The notes: generated by a model not told the origin, from the letters alone. Shown: positions 22,099 through 34,736, counted from the first letter of the stretch. The stretch is 64,000 nt of DNA from Oopsacas minuta (GCA_024704765.1 JAKMXF010000199.1:248001-312000); one strand, 5' to 3'. Numbers and translations: made by a program.

Positions 22099-22560
22099 CG
22101 ATTAATGGGAAACCGAGATCAGATAAACGCTTGAATATCTTTAGAAGATGCTGTGCAGAGTTGGCATTTTGCACCTCCTGCACCAGTCAGAATTCCAGAC
22201 ATCTTCGCATCGAATATACTACGAGTGACTTTAACTTTTACAAGTCCTGGTGGGGGAGATTGAGACCTCTACTTTCAATATTTCTGGATTAATATGTGTG
22301 AATCCATGAGATATTTCACATACATTTTCTTCGTCCATTGCAGTTAACGCGACAGGGCGAATCTCAAAATGTGATTTGGGATTTCATAACCCAGAACTTA
22401 GTATCAGATGCATCGTTAATAGGAAGGAGTTTAAAAGCAAATAAAAGAAAATTTTGGAGAAAAAGTTCACAGTTTGTTGCAGTGGTTGTAAACTTGATGC
22501 GATCCAGAACCATCGATGCCATCTGCAACTCTCAGAGTTAGAGGAAATTGATCACTATTT
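22099..22560 (-). pseudogene. RAG1/Transib-like relic 2, N-terminal core fragment
   Basis: Minus-strand pieces: FPLTLRVADGIDGSGSHQVY at about 22535-22480 (first catalytic Asp block), then after stops SIFDAKMSGILTGAGG (second Asp block) and AKCQLCTASSKDI (CxxC), ending SRFPINR next to the inserted element. The same blocks occur in relic 1 (DGFGSH; FDGKTLATMTGKGG; APCIACKAT), so the two are members of one family though clearly diverged. Confidence 0.65.
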
Positions 22561-22834
22561 AAACCAGGAAGTGCAGAAAGACAACGAGAAACTGTCTGTT
22601 TTAACTGCAGTCTATATGATATGATAACTCCGATGGTCAATTGGTGTGAATTGGTTATGCATTGGAGTATATTCGCGCGAGTAATACCGGTGTGGTATAA
22701 AGCAACATCTTTATACTAAACAAATAATACATTGTCAACTTTTAGAAGTCTATTCAAATCGATATACGTTTACTTAACGTTGTCAAGTTGATCAAGGAGG
22801 AAAATGGAGTTTTCAATCGATATCCGGTTACCTA

Positions 22835-24047
22835 CAGGGTGGCCAATAAGTTCTGACACAGTGAAAATTATTGTAACTTAACGAATTCTCATTTGATCTT
22901 GTTGCCATTATAACATGCGCTTCTACAGACTATTACATATATTTTATACGACTGTCAATCAATATATCCGCTCTTTTGCTTGATGACAGACTTCAGACGC
23001 TGATTGACTGCCGCTTGACTCCAAAATCTAGCAAAGAGAGAAATCCAAAAGGGTTAGGTCTGGACTAGAGGGAGGCCATTCTACCTTCGTGATAAAGTGG
23101 GGAATATTCGTACCAAGCCACTCTTGAGTGCTTTTTGTAGTGTGAACAGGCGCACTGTCCTGTTGAAACAGAAATGAACCATTCTCAAACATGGTCTTGC
23201 CAAGGTCTTTCGCTAAAGGTTCTAGAATGAGCTCCTTGTACATGTATGTTGTAGCGTTGATTTTTACACCAGATGGGACGAAAACAAGCGTTGTCCAACA
23301 ACAGAGGATATTCCCGCCCAAACCATCACCAAGAGTGGTTTCTGGACTCGTTTGACTAATCTGATTTTCTCAGGGATGGCAGAGGTACATGTCGACAAAA
23401 TTATATCATTCTGACGATTTGATGCATGCTCCACAGTAAAGAGTTTCTCGTCAGAGAAAAGTACTCGATCTAGGCCATGGGTGGCGAATCGAGAAAGGAG
23501 TCCTTTGCTTCTTGACAGCCTCTTCATTTGTATTTGATTAGTAATGAAGTGAACTTTTCTCCGCTTAAAAGAAGATAACCCTAAGTTTCCTCTTACAATA
23601 TTTTGACGCGATCCACGAGATATTTTTAGTTTTTTGGCCATTTTTCTTACTGATAGGATTCCGCCATGTCCGACTCCTGACTATCTTTCTCATCCGTACA
23701 GTCGTAACTGACACTGGGGAACCACTTCTAGGTTTGTCTATAATGCTACCAGTCTCGTTGAATCGTTTTATAGTACGAAATATCAACTTTTTTCTTGTTT
23801 CTGGAATATTTAGTATTCTCATGATTTCCTTTGATTATATCTAGTTTTAAATAATTCAATTATTGCTGATCTTTTGCTTTCCATTGCCGCCAAATTTGTT
23901 GCTATGTACTAAATGCTATACTATTCGGTTGAATTTCGATCCCAAGACTTAAATCAATGAATTGAATACGAAAGCTACCTATTTATCATGGTTATATATA
24001 ATATATTACTATATGAAGTTATGGGACAGATCTTATTGGCCACATTG
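22835..24047 (-). mobile_element. Mariner-like DD37D transposon
   Basis: A 1213 bp element flanked by TA. Ends are CAGGGTGGCCAATAAGTTCT and the inverse of CAATGTGGCCAATAAGATCT. It holds one broken transposase gene on the minus strand. Confidence 0.75.
23028..23822 (-). pseudogene. DD37D mariner-like transposase, frameshifted
   Basis: Three overlapping minus-strand frames (23822-23565, 23641-23264, 23321-23028) make one transposase. The HTH region includes NIPETRKKLIFRTIKRFNET and GSIIDKPRSGSP. Catalytic residues: D in VLFSDEKLF, D in LFQQDSAPVHT, and D in SPDLTLLDF, with 37 residues between the last two. At least two one-base frameshifts separate the frames. Confidence 0.75.
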
Positions 24048-24049
24048 TA

Positions 24050-25295
24050 CATTGGCAAAATTTCGGATAGAGACGATCTCCTTAAAAAATAGGGAAATGT
24101 TATGATCATGTGTTTGATTAGCTATATGGTGGAAAGCATGAAAAGCTATAGTTTTGCAATCGAGTTATTCTTTAGAAGCAATCACACAGTTCAACACAGG
24201 GCTAATCGAATCATTAATCCCTTGAGAATTATTTAAGACAAAGGTTTCGTATTTCAGCTGATAGGTCAGAAGTAAATACAATTTCATCTATTAACGATCA
24301 ATCTTCTCTGGAGTTTCAATAGTAGGAGAGTAAATTAACATTTCTTCCTATAGTTAAATCCTTCCTTTTGAGATACATATCCCTGGTAGATTTTATTTCA
24401 CGGAATTTGATACAGATCGTGTTGAGTTCTTGTTTAAGGTCAAAAATCTGAATAAGTTCTTCGGATGAAGCTCTGATATAAGGTTTACACTTTGCGAGAT
24501 AATAGGGATACTTGTTGTTCATCATAGCTCCAAAAAGATTTATAAAAAAGTTACAAATTATGTCAGAAATATTATCTCTAATATTTAATTTGAAAAAAAT
24601 CATTTATGGCCGAAATCATGTGAAATTGTAGATATTGGGGGACTTTGGTGTCTGCATATCATCTTAAATTCGAGTTTATATACTGAGCTATCATTTGAAA
24701 ACTTTAAAACAACTGGCCAAGAGCGACCATCCAAGGCTGTTTCACAAATTTAGTAAATAATATTGTTTCCGAAAACAAGAAACTCTGACGATATGAAAAT
24801 TTTTTAGAATGAATATTAGCTCAAGAATTCTCTTCATACTTATTGTGTTTAGCTTGAATGTATACAAATTCAATACGATGAGGAGATTCCATGGAAGTAT
24901 AATGGAGTTAGTTGTATTATAGGAATTTCACGCTTGTGGAACTACAATCTTCATTAGTGTGAGATTGATTTCAAGAAATTCAATTAGGCACTTGTTATTC
25001 AAAAAATCATGAAATAGACAACTTCTCAAACTTGGCGTCATAGGTTTTAAACCATGCTGATTCATGTTATAACAAAATATTAGTCAATGGCGACTACGTA
25101 AAATGACCCTATTTCTCCTTGTTTGCCTATGTGCCAAGCAACTCCAATTCTAAAATATATTAAACAGACCGAATACATTGGTTACTATTTCTTAGCCTGG
25201 CAACAAACTTTGTTCGGTTCTGAAAGTTCTAAAAGGAACATCCACAATGATCTTGTGCAAGTTTGTGGAGACCAAGATCTTGTATATCCTACAGC
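24050..25295. other. Intergenic stretch
   Basis: No recognised gene. A minus-strand frame at 24316-24603 (95 codons, rich in Lys, Ile and Asn) has no family signature. A short plus-strand frame at 25123-25359 precedes the mariner relic and may include its 5' non-coding end. Confidence 0.4.
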
Positions 25296-25299
25296 ACAG

Positions 25300-26110
25300 A
25301 AGATGAGCATCGACTGGTACCTAAATCTGCTAACTGTGATCATTCAATTGCGTTGGTGAAGGAGTTTCTTCGAAATGATCCTTTTTACTCAATTGAAGAG
25401 ATTTCTAGATATACCGCCGTCTGAACTGGAAATATTTATCGCATCCTGAAGTCTCGAGATCTCGAAGTTAGAGAAGTTCACACTTGGTGGGTCCCGTAAA
25501 TGCTTTCAGAGGCCCAGATGAAACATAGGATAGAATGTTTTCAAAAACTCCTTGAACAGTTTGAAAAATGTGATAAACGGAGGCTGTATGAGGTTGTAAC
25601 CATAGACGAAACCTGGATATACTTCTCCCAACCAAAATCAAAAGAAAAATCTATTTTTTGGCGGACTCCTGAAGAACCACGGCCTAAAAAAGCGCGTCCA
25701 TAATTCCGTGCCAAGGTTATGTACGATATTGCCTTTGACCCAGTAGCTCAAGTTTGCGTTCCAAAGGGGCAGAATACGACAGGAATATTCTACTGCACTC
25801 AGGTACTCGCTGAAGTGAACAACACTACAGTGAATGTCAACCTAGAACTGGTTCTGGTGGATTAAACTTCTAAATGATAATACAACTAGCCATCCAACTA
25901 AACATATCACCGCATACATCAATGAATGAGGATGCAAACATTTGATCATCCTCCCTGCTCTCCTGACTTGAGTCTGTTTAAATATTGGTTGTTTTCAAAG
26001 CTTAAAAGTCACCTTAATCGATCCTACAAACGGAGTACAAAAGACATTTTATTGTTGGATAGATCGATTAAAGGAATGTATTCAAGTTAAGGGGGACGAT
26101 TTCGAGGATC
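25300..26110 (+). pseudogene. Mariner-type transposase relic
   Basis: One collinear plus-strand reading with several stops: ALVKEFLRNDPFYSIEEISR, then TGNIYRILKSRDLEV, then VTIDETWIYFSQPKSKEKS (first catalytic Asp), then the end SPDLSLFKYWLFSKLKSHL, where the third catalytic Asp (usually CDYWLF or CDFFLF) is Lys. Clearly inactive and old. Terminal repeats were not found. Confidence 0.7.
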
Positions 26111-26651
26111 GTTAAATAAATTACATCTCCCCAGTAATATCTATTGTCAATCTAATCAGGGGTGATCAATATGCACTATTATTTGGCGACATGACTACAG
26201 AACATTTCAAAAGTGTAAATATATTGATGAATTGAATAAATGATATATCTCATAGCATTCTACATACACAGGCAATGGTGATCACTAAAAGATTTTGACG
26301 ATGGATTGATTGAATATCTCAATGTTCCGATAGGAAAATTCAATTTGTTGTGACAAAAAGCGAGTTTCAGAGTTATAGTAGTGACCATGGGTGGCATATT
26401 TGGACCAATATTCATCCATAACTTGACATCCTTCAACGTTACGACCAAACCAACTTACACACGCATAGCATATACACGGCTTCCCATACCCTGATAATAC
26501 GTTTTGATATGATATCTCTGATATTTATGACGTTATCTTTAAAATGACCATATATGGTCTCATTGATGACTGCGCAATATTCTTTGGATATATCATATCA
26601 AAATGTATTATTAGGATATGGTAAGTCGGGTATATACCATATGTGTGTAAA

Positions 26652-27644
26652 TCAGGGCTCCGCAAACTGGCTTTTTCAGGCCGCATGCGACCTGAAACGA
26701 CGTTTTATGCGGCCTGTACCTCTATATAATTTCTTACACTAAACAATCAATCTACAATAGAGGTCAATTTGTATATTTTAGATTTTCGAATTATTGATTT
26801 CCCAATATATTAATTATATGAAGTAGAAATATCTCATTGTAAGTCTAAATACCTATTTTGGTTTATTAGTAAATGAAGAAGAAAATGAAGCTGCAAAAGG
26901 AGTTCCAGAAATTCAACCCAGTATGGAAAGGAGAGTTTGTTGTAATTGAGCACAAATTTGCCAGTCTGCTTAATTTCTGATTCACAGATATCTTCCATGA
27001 AGAGGAGCAATTGGAACGATCATTATGCAGCAAGGCACAAACTTGTGTACAATGACAAATATCCCATCTACACTGCTGTCCGATCGGCCAAATTGGCTTC
27101 TCATAAATCAGCCAAATTAACAGCCCAGAAGCTGATGATGAGGACGTACAATGGTGACTCAATCCTTCGTGCTACAATTACATCGAGGAAAATTTCCTAG
27201 ATGGGAGCTCAAACTAAGAAGGCATACTCTGATGTGGATATAATTAGGAATGCGGTCGGGTTATGTTGAAGAGATAGCTGCTGACAAAGAAACCAAGTTG
27301 ACAAGTAAGACAAAATCCCACTGTCTGCTGATACTGCAACACGCCATATATCATTTTGTATTGTTAATGTGAATGCACAAATTTTTCATGATGCTGCAAT
27401 TTACATCATTTTGGAGTCAGGTAGATCAGAAAAATCTGAGAAATATAGCAAAAATTGTACTGTCAATGTTTGGATCAACATATTGTTGAGAACAAACTTT
27501 TTCTGTTTGAATGGAGTAAAGTCGAAGACAAGGAATAGTCTTACAACACAATACACATCTGAATTAATTAAAACTATAGTGACAAGATATTCACCTCATT
27601 TCGAAGTTATCGCTAAAGAAGGACAAGTGCATCCATCACATTAG
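26652..27644 (+). pseudogene. SPIN/EPM2AIP1-like hAT relic
   Basis: It starts with CAGGGCTCCGCAAACTGGC, a hAT end of the SPIN/Charlie kind. Inside are SNWNDHYAARHKLVYNDKYP (the NxxxHxxxKH finger end), YTAVRSAKLASHKSAKLTAQ, then after stops an internal gap, and the C-terminal part SLTTQYTSELIKTIVTRYSP. The dimerisation and catalytic regions are largely missing. No matching right terminus was found. The 26946-27200 and 27369-27644 frames are its longest open parts. Confidence 0.6.
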
Positions 27645-27649
27645 TATCA

Positions 27650-28690
27650 ACTTTTTCACTGAGCTATCATGAAGAATTGATGAATTTCACATTACATATT
27701 TAACTTAGTACATTCTATAATGCTTACAAATGAATTTGCATCAAATACATAGTGAAGGAATCAGGTAAAAGTGGTACATTAAATAATTTCGCTCAAAAAT
27801 TGGAATTTGAGCTTACATATTTTTGATATTTTGTGTAGCAGCACTGTTAGATCCCATGGTACACATTCGGAAACGAAAACATGCTAATTAACTCATTATA
27901 GCGTTTAACATTGAAGCATTACTTTGACATAATTGATAACTAAACAAGCAGATGATGTCATTTCGACCCGGAAATACTTCGTAGTTACAGAATTTGTGTA
28001 TTATCAAATATCATTAATACATTTATTCGGGGTCAAAATATAACATTATAACTTATCATGACAAAGAAAATTTTATTATCGGGAACATTGAGATATTCGA
28101 TTAGTCCATGGTCAAATTTTTAGTGACCACCATTGCCTGAATGTATATAATGCTATGATCTGAAATTATTAAGGAAGATTTAAATTCGATAGATAATACG
28201 TAGTTGCAATCGTTATAGCAAGTACATTCATTTTCAACCCTGATATGAACCGATGAATTGCTCAAAGAAAAAGCAAATAGTCGAGGATTAAATTGCAAAC
28301 AACAAATAAATCACAAAACTATTATACGCAAATAGTCAAAACTGCAAACGGAGAGCAACCAAACAGCGAAGGCTGCCAAGCAAACTAAATGATCCAACTC
28401 AAATCTTTGATTGATGATCTAACTCAATCTAAATCTATCAATCAATCAAACAAACCATGAAAAATTAGTGGAAATCAACCATCACATCAATGATTTAACT
28501 CAAAAAAACATGGATTAACATAGAAATACGATCTATAATTAGGGGTATAATATAGTTGATTATATAGTTTAAAATAATCAAGGTGCTGGAGGTGTAGAAT
28601 TATAGAAAACCAATGACTAGGCGAATTTAATGACTGAGAATCAAAATTGGCAAAATCATGTCTAAAATTGTGCATCAACAAATTCTTTTT
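27650..28690. other. Downstream flank of NMT without gene
   Basis: No coding signal. Imperfect direct repeats built from ATCTAACTCAA and ATCAATCAATCAAA lie at 28385-28510. Confidence 0.5.
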
Positions 28691-28695
28691 AATAA

Positions 28696-28701
28696 TTTAT
28701 T
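28696..28701 (-). terminator. Polyadenylation signal of NMT
   Basis: AATAAA on the minus strand 44 nt after the NMT stop codon. No A-rich tail follows, which argues against a recent processed retrocopy. Confidence 0.6.
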
Positions 28702-28744
28702 GTATCAACTTAGTACTGTAGTTAGATTTGAATGAAATCACAAG

Positions 28745-30124
28745 TTATTGCAGAACAAGACCAACGTTATCAGTTGCAATATTTTCACAGCACCAATTAT
28801 AGAAAAAATATTGTAAGTTTCCATCTCCCATTCCAAATTTCAAATCCTCCAATACACTTTTATTTTCCATAATATCAAGTGCATTAAATACATCGAAGTT
28901 ATTTGATTTGGCAAGAATGAGTGCATCATAAAGCAAATCCTGAAAGAGAGTTCTTGTTGTAAAATAATAAAATAAATATGCTGTATATAAGTGTTTATGC
29001 TTTGGATGACGAATTACAGAAGAAGGAATCGAATAAAAACTTATCATATCAGTGATAGGTTCAGAAGGAGTAGGCTGAACTACCCATGAATAAATTATTC
29101 CTTCATGGGGAGTTAACCAATGGGATATATCCGTTTCAGTGAATTTAGGGCATAACTCGAACCTTGATAAATATAGATTTAATCCATCACACACTGCCTT
29201 AGAATCAGATAATTTGAATTTTCGAAGTCCAGGTGTAATTGGTTTTTCAGGGAGTTTGTATAACTTTAAAGCTCTTTGTAAAGTCATATTACGTGTCAAG
29301 TAAGAGAATTCAACTTCGATCAATTTCTTAGGATTTAGTGAACGATGCCAATATCTACAAACTGCTACAGGACGATTTGGCAATTTAGCACCCGAAGTAA
29401 AAACAGCTTGAAATATCCCTTTGAGATTGACGCGCCTAGTTATCTCTCGAATTAACACAGGGGCGACTCTCTTATTTCTCAACTTTTCATGGACACATAG
29501 GAAATTTATCTCAACCATTTGCTTCAATTTACCTTTAACAAATATCTGCGCAGGTACGGCACTAATAAATGCAACTAACTTATGGCTAGTTTTAACTCTA
29601 ACTCCACAGTGAAATTCTGATAGCCAACCAGGTGGTTTCAGTGCCCATATAAGAAACTGTTTTGAATAAGCAAAACGAAACATATGATCGTCATCTTCAA
29701 CATAGTTTTCACATAATAATTCGTAAAGTTCTTGAATCTCACAGTCAAGTGTTAGATCAAGTTCAGACCATTCAAAAGACGAGGAAAGCGTAAAAGGTTG
29801 CTCGCGTATTGCTATAGAATCTTGTATAATTGGTGAATTTAATTCAGAAAGTTCATTGTTTGAATTCAAAAGGATTGGTTGTGAACCCCAAAATTTGTGT
29901 ATGGATTCAGGATTCTCAGATTGAGAGATATTAACGCTATCATGCGATAAATTTTTGGCACTCCTTAAATCGGTAATCTCTGGCATTATTTTACTAGGAT
30001 ACATTCCCTCAATTTGTGTTTGCTGATTTTTAGGATCAATAGCTAGTGAAACAGATTTCTTAGAACCTGAACCTGAAAGGTCATTTTGAGATTGTGACAC
30101 AAAAGATGATGGTTGTCCTTCCAT
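28745..30124 (-). CDS. NMT1: Glycylpeptide N-tetradecanoyltransferase (single exon)
   Basis: Complete 459-residue N-myristoyltransferase, which moves myristate from myristoyl-CoA to N-terminal glycines of proteins in the cytosol and at ribosomes. Residues 1-75 are a Ser/Asn-rich leader without the lysine box of vertebrate NMT1. Then come KFWGSQP (about 77), ENYVEDDDHMFRF (about 139), ALKPPGWLSEFHCGVRV, signature 1 EINFLCVHEKLRNKRVAPVL (205-224), CRYWHRSLNPKKLIEV, and signature 2 KFGMGDGNL near residue 435. The protein ends VGLVLQ; the C-terminal carboxylate of this family is the catalytic base, so the end is correct. The ATG at 30124 is the first in frame. Homologues usually have many introns; this gene has none. 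All motifs are intact, so it is probably functional. A possible retrogene origin remains open. Confidence 0.95.
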   Translation of the reverse strand: MEGQPSSFVSQSQNDLSGSGSKKSVSLAIDPKNQQTQIEGMYPSKIMPEITDLRSAKNLSHDSVNISQSENPESIHKFWGSQPILLNSNNELSELNSPIIQDSIAIREQPFTLSSSFEWSELDLTLDCEIQELYELLCENYVEDDDHMFRFAYSKQFLIWALKPPGWLSEFHCGVRVKTSHKLVAFISAVPAQIFVKGKLKQMVEINFLCVHEKLRNKRVAPVLIREITRRVNLKGIFQAVFTSGAKLPNRPVAVCRYWHRSLNPKKLIEVEFSYLTRNMTLQRALKLYKLPEKPITPGLRKFKLSDSKAVCDGLNLYLSRFELCPKFTETDISHWLTPHEGIIYSWVVQPTPSEPITDMISFYSIPSSVIRHPKHKHLYTAYLFYYFTTRTLFQDLLYDALILAKSNNFDVFNALDIMENKSVLEDLKFGMGDGNLQYFFYNWCCENIATDNVGLVLQ

Positions 30125-31610
30125 GTGTTTTTCTACGAAGTGATGAACTCTAAAAATCTAGGTAAATAGAATTAAGCATTCATATCCCAAAATAGTATGT
30201 GGTATAAAAAGGTAATTAAAAGCAAGACGAAGAGAAAGAACAAATGAATGGTAGACAGAATTAGACAGTTGTAAAAGGTTTAGGGGACAAATCATAAAGG
30301 GCTGGTGCATAAATAATCTGATAAATATAAGAGAAATGATGAGAATAAATATGTATATTGAAGCCTAAATCACGTCTAAAAAACTTGGATTGCCTCATAC
30401 CAAGCATCTAAAGCTTGGCTCGCTTCCCTCGATATGTGCACAATCCTTATAAAATTCCTGTATTCGCCACTGGACAGTCATGTATAGTAAACTATAAACC
30501 AAAAATTTCAAATTATTGCAATTTCATGCAGTAGTAGAATAACTGATGAAAATTGCTCAAAATTTAGTGCCATGTAGAAGGTTTACGGTTCTGGTATGGT
30601 ATTTGATTTCAAAATTTTCAAAAGTTGAGAATTATTTTAAAAAACATGGTTTTCGTAGATATATGAAAATTATGTCATCTTACATTATTTTCAAAAAAAA
30701 TTGAAACAAGTTGTTTTTCTGATTTTTTCCAAATTTTTGGGGATATACTTATATCTCAGACCACATGTTGCAGTATTACATCACAAAACATATTATAGAT
30801 GACAAAATATTTATATTATGACGGTACATATCTTTTCTTAATCCTACGTCACTATGACGCAGTATTTCACACCTTTTTTGCTTTCTGGAATGTTGAAAGT
30901 CTCGAAACCCTAGTTGAGACAAGCATCTTTGTCACGTAGACAAATATCTATTGGTTTCGTGCAATGCAAAAGCTAAAAAACGCGAATACATCGGTAATAT
31001 TGTAAATCGGATTCCGAAAATTGTATAAGCCCCCCCTCGACTCAAGGTCAATTCATATTAGGATATTCATTATTTCCAGTGAAAACATGTCTAGGAACAT
31101 TTTCAAAGGTTGACTGAATATTATCTATCGAAATTCGAGCACCCAACACCTGCTTTTGCCCAAATAATATCGTCATATTATATCATTCTTTGAAGTCGTT
31201 TTTCTCAAAATAATAAATATATCAAACTTGGAATTATGCGACCGTGTAGTTTCACAATGCTAGGATACAGTACCTCAAAAATTACCACGATTCTTCCAAG
31301 CCGTTTAACTTCATTTTCCATTTGCTCAGAACCTAGAATTCAGGATTATTTCTCTTGTAAATTAGCCAAATATATAGGAAAGTTGTACAAATATTCAAGA
31401 ATACGGAAGACATATCGAAAAGTGCATAGAAAAACAAAAAGCCTAGCCCAAATGTCAAATAACAGTCCGAGATTTAGTATATAGTGTATTCTAATTCTAG
31501 TAGACTAGAATATAAAGAAACTTGATCCTATCCAATATTGTATATATAGTTGCGCATATTAGTATAATATACCATAGGAAACAATAATAGTGTTCTAAAA
31601 ATATCTCATG
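30125..31610. other. NMT upstream region
   Basis: Probable promoter side of NMT. AT-rich, with no recognised gene or repeat. A plus-strand frame at 31236-31484 has no family signature. Confidence 0.5.
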
Positions 31611-31615
31611 AAATA

Positions 31616-32939
31616 CAGTCTGTCCGATAATTCTTTCGAATTTTTAAAATTATAATTCCTGGCGAACTAGCACAGCGATAGACTAATCTTGGTAAATATA
31701 TCATGTAGAATATTGCGAAATTAATATTTTATTTTGCGTCCGTCATTATCTATCACTAATTGACACCTCTTTGGCATTGATCTCCAATAATTTTCTAGAA
31801 AATCTCCATTGATATTTTCCCACAAGTCGGTCAACTTCTTCTTCAGCTGTGTAATATTCTTAGGACCCTTTTTTAACAGCTTTTGTTTGACCCATACAAA
31901 CAAGTTTTCTATAAGGTTAATGTCTGGACTTTGACTAGGCCAATTCATCTTCTTATTGGGCATGTTTTCACCATCCAAGCCTTGGTCAATTTTGTGGTAT
32001 GCTTGGGATCATTGTCCTGAACTAAGAACCAATCATCTTGGTGGAATATATGAGCTTGGGCAAGCAAATGAACTTCCAACATCTTTACAAACAATTCTGC
32101 ATTCAGCATATTTGTGAAGATACACAATGGGACGTCCCATAGAGGGGAAAGCTGCCCATATGTGAATTTGTGAGTATGTTTGACTGTGGGTTGAGTCCTC
32201 ACCATGCTCTTTTGGTCCACATCCGAATTCGCCCTCGACACAACCAAATTGAGACTATATCAGCGAAAATACATGCTGCCATTGGTTATCAATGTTATTC
32301 CTTGCCCATTGAATCTATAGAGCCGATTCTTTTCTGATAACAGGGGAGCAGGCGTCGGATAAGGTTTGGGATAATCAAGTTTTTTCAAGCAACGATTCAT
32401 GGTATCTCTTCCTCCTTGAACTGGACACTTAGCTGTCAAATTGCGAATTGAAATCGCAGGATTTATGTTAATGGTCCTAGCAGCATATTTCATTATTTGG
32501 TGACAAGTGTCGCAGGTCTACCTGCTCCACTCTTGTGAAGAAGAGATGCTTCAGTCTTTAGACCAGAAATCAAGTTGCAAACGGTTGCAACAGACACACC
32601 TAAGATAGAGCAGATTTCCTTCTGAGAGTGTTTCTTTCTTACTAAGAGTATTTGACTTTGTTTCCTCTTTGATTCTTGACACATTTGGACGATAATAGCT
32701 ATTTAATGTATGAATAATGTCAATTAAATAAAATTTAAAAAAATGCTCCGTCATCTTAACGTCATGCGATATTATTTTCACCCAAAGATATATTTTGTAC
32801 ACAGCCAATGTTAAATTGTTGAAGTAAACCCCACTACTAATAGATAGTAATAATAGTACATCTATCACTTGAATAAATATTGCAGAAATGACTAGGAATG
32901 CAAATTATAGGCTATTCTAAATAATTATCGGACATACTG
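31616..32939 (-). mobile_element. Tc1-like transposon
   Basis: A 1324 bp element flanked by TA (31614-31615 and 32940-32941). Ends are CAGTCTGTCCGATAATTCTT and the inverse of CAGTATGTCCGATAATTATT. A lone copy of the same terminus (TACAGTCTGTCCGGAAG) occurs at 54776. Confidence 0.8.
31721..32684 (-). pseudogene. Tc1 transposase, broken in several frames
   Basis: Minus-strand pieces in order: KHSQKEICSILGVSVATVCN (first HTH), NPAISIRNLTAKCPVQGGRD and PLLSEKNRLYRF (second HTH), HIFHQDDWFLVQDNDPKHTT (second catalytic Asp), MNWPSQSPDINLIENLFVWV (Glu of the triad), then VNGDFLENYWRSMPKRC-like end. The first catalytic Asp block is lost or shifted near 32250. At least three frameshifts or stops. Confidence 0.75.
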
Positions 32940-33055
32940 TATAGTAATTACAGCTTTCTAAGGAATACATACATATCTTATTATGACACTTGATCGAAGA
33001 ATATGAATGTTTTAGATTGCAAACATAACAATGATGCATCTGCAATAGTATAAGA

Positions 33056-34512
33056 CAGTGGTTTTCACCCCTTGTTAATCCTGGAACCCCTAAACATGTT
33101 GCGGCAACATGCGGAACCTTACCATCTCTATCTTCTTTCACTCATACATTTTTCACAAAGAAACCATTATAACAAATTATTTATTAATGCAATTACTTAT
33201 TAATTCACATACTTATTCCCATGTGCGCGCCTGGCTATATTTACATATCTCTTTTATTCTTGGCCTGATTATCGATAAACACATTCACATGTCTTCCTCA
33301 ACAGACAAAGGCCGTTCTCTTTTTATATTATTTAATGTTGTAATAACAGAGAATCCTAGTTCACACATATATCTGTCGAAAATAGCAGCATGATTTTCAG
33401 AGCTTTGTTGACTAAGTTAGGGTATTCATTTTCAATGGCGATCCCAAGGAATCCAGAGATACATCTGAATGTTTTCACTCCTATGTCCTATCATGAAAAA
33501 ATTTCGTTAATTCTTATTCTCTAAGGGAAAACTGTCCTACGCTGGATGGTACTTTTGAAAATGGGTTTATAATCCAATCAAAATCATCCACTATCAATTT
33601 AGGAAATCGATTCTTTCCTGTAGAGTAGTCAGAAGACCCAAAATGAGAGGTACTACTTGTATTTATTTCATTTTCTCCTTTCAACAATAAGAAACATCTC
33701 TCGAGTACTTTCTAAGGCCCGAGATTTCAAGATTCCAAGTTTATATTTGAGTGCACGAAGTTTGTTTGTAGATCTCAAGACATTTTCCGTTCTTCCCTGT
33801 ATGTTAGTGTTGATTTTGTTTAAGTGTTGAAATATATCAGCTAAGTATGCTAACTTAGAATACCTTGATTGATCCACAAAGTAATTTGGTAAATTAATTA
33901 GATTTTCCTGGCCAAAGAAAAGGAGATTTCTTCTCTTAGGTCATATCACATTATCTTACATTTCTTCTTGAATGCCATCGAACATTCGTATAGTATAAGA
34001 GGGTTATGTGCGAAGAATCACTAGATTTGCATAGTTTTGCAAATATACTTGATTTCAGCGGTATTTGTCTTATCAAGTTCACCATGTTAATGACTTGACC
34101 CAAGACTATTTAGCATCGAGTTCTGCCACTAAATAACTAGCCTCTTGAGCTTTGTCGCTGACTTTACAGTGAGTTTAAAATCTTGAAGTTTGTAAACTTT
34201 GTTCTTCCCTCAGCCTCTTGAAATACTCAACATTCTTATGTGCAAGATCGACGTGTTTTGTAGCAAAATGTCCCTTTAGTTATGCTGGTGCCATAGTTTG
34301 AGAGCTTTTCTCCACAAACAATGCACTCAGGCAGAGAAACATCTAATTTCCCCAGTCCAACAAGAACTCATAGCTAAATAACTATCATTACAATCACGGA
34401 CTTTGCTTGGTTTACTTTGAATTCCAGTTTCACTGATTCTACTTGAATTAAGATCACTAGAATTAGATAATCTGGGTTTATTATGAAATGATCCATCTGA
34501 TCGAAAATACAA
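33056..34512 (-). pseudogene. ZBED5/SCAND3-like hAT relic
   Basis: At 33056 the DNA reads CAGTGGTTTTCACCCCTTG, a hAT terminus of the ZBED5/SCAND3 kind (CAGTGGTTCTCAACC). Reading the minus strand from 34510: KVRDCNDSYLAMSSCWTGEI, then VHCLWRKAL in another frame (the ICGEKLSN finger region), and at 33877-33668 SRYSKLAYLADIFQHLNKIN plus TNIQGRTENVLRSTNK, a well-known block of this hAT subgroup. The opposite terminus is not seen; the sequence runs up to the P-like element at 34572. Confidence 0.65.
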
Positions 34513-34571
34513 CTAGGTTTTATTTGACGATAATAGGTGATGTCGGAGTTAACAGGTTACATTATAATGAA

Positions 34572-34736
34572 TCGTGACCTACGTTGTAATAAGGCCTGTT
34601 CACTAGTGCGATTTTTTGGACCGTGGATGTCGTTTAAGTCCATTAAATTTTACTTCAAATAATCATGTATTTGATGTTATTCACCCAAATCGTGAACTTA
34701 AAAATTGTTCTTAGGCGATTTTAAAGACCATGGATG
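34572..34736. repeat. Left inverted repeat of P/THAP9-like element
   Basis: 165 bp repeated in inverse orientation at 38023-38187 with about five mismatches. It begins TCGTGACCTACGTT and includes GTTCACTAGTGCGATTTTTT. Confidence 0.9.
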
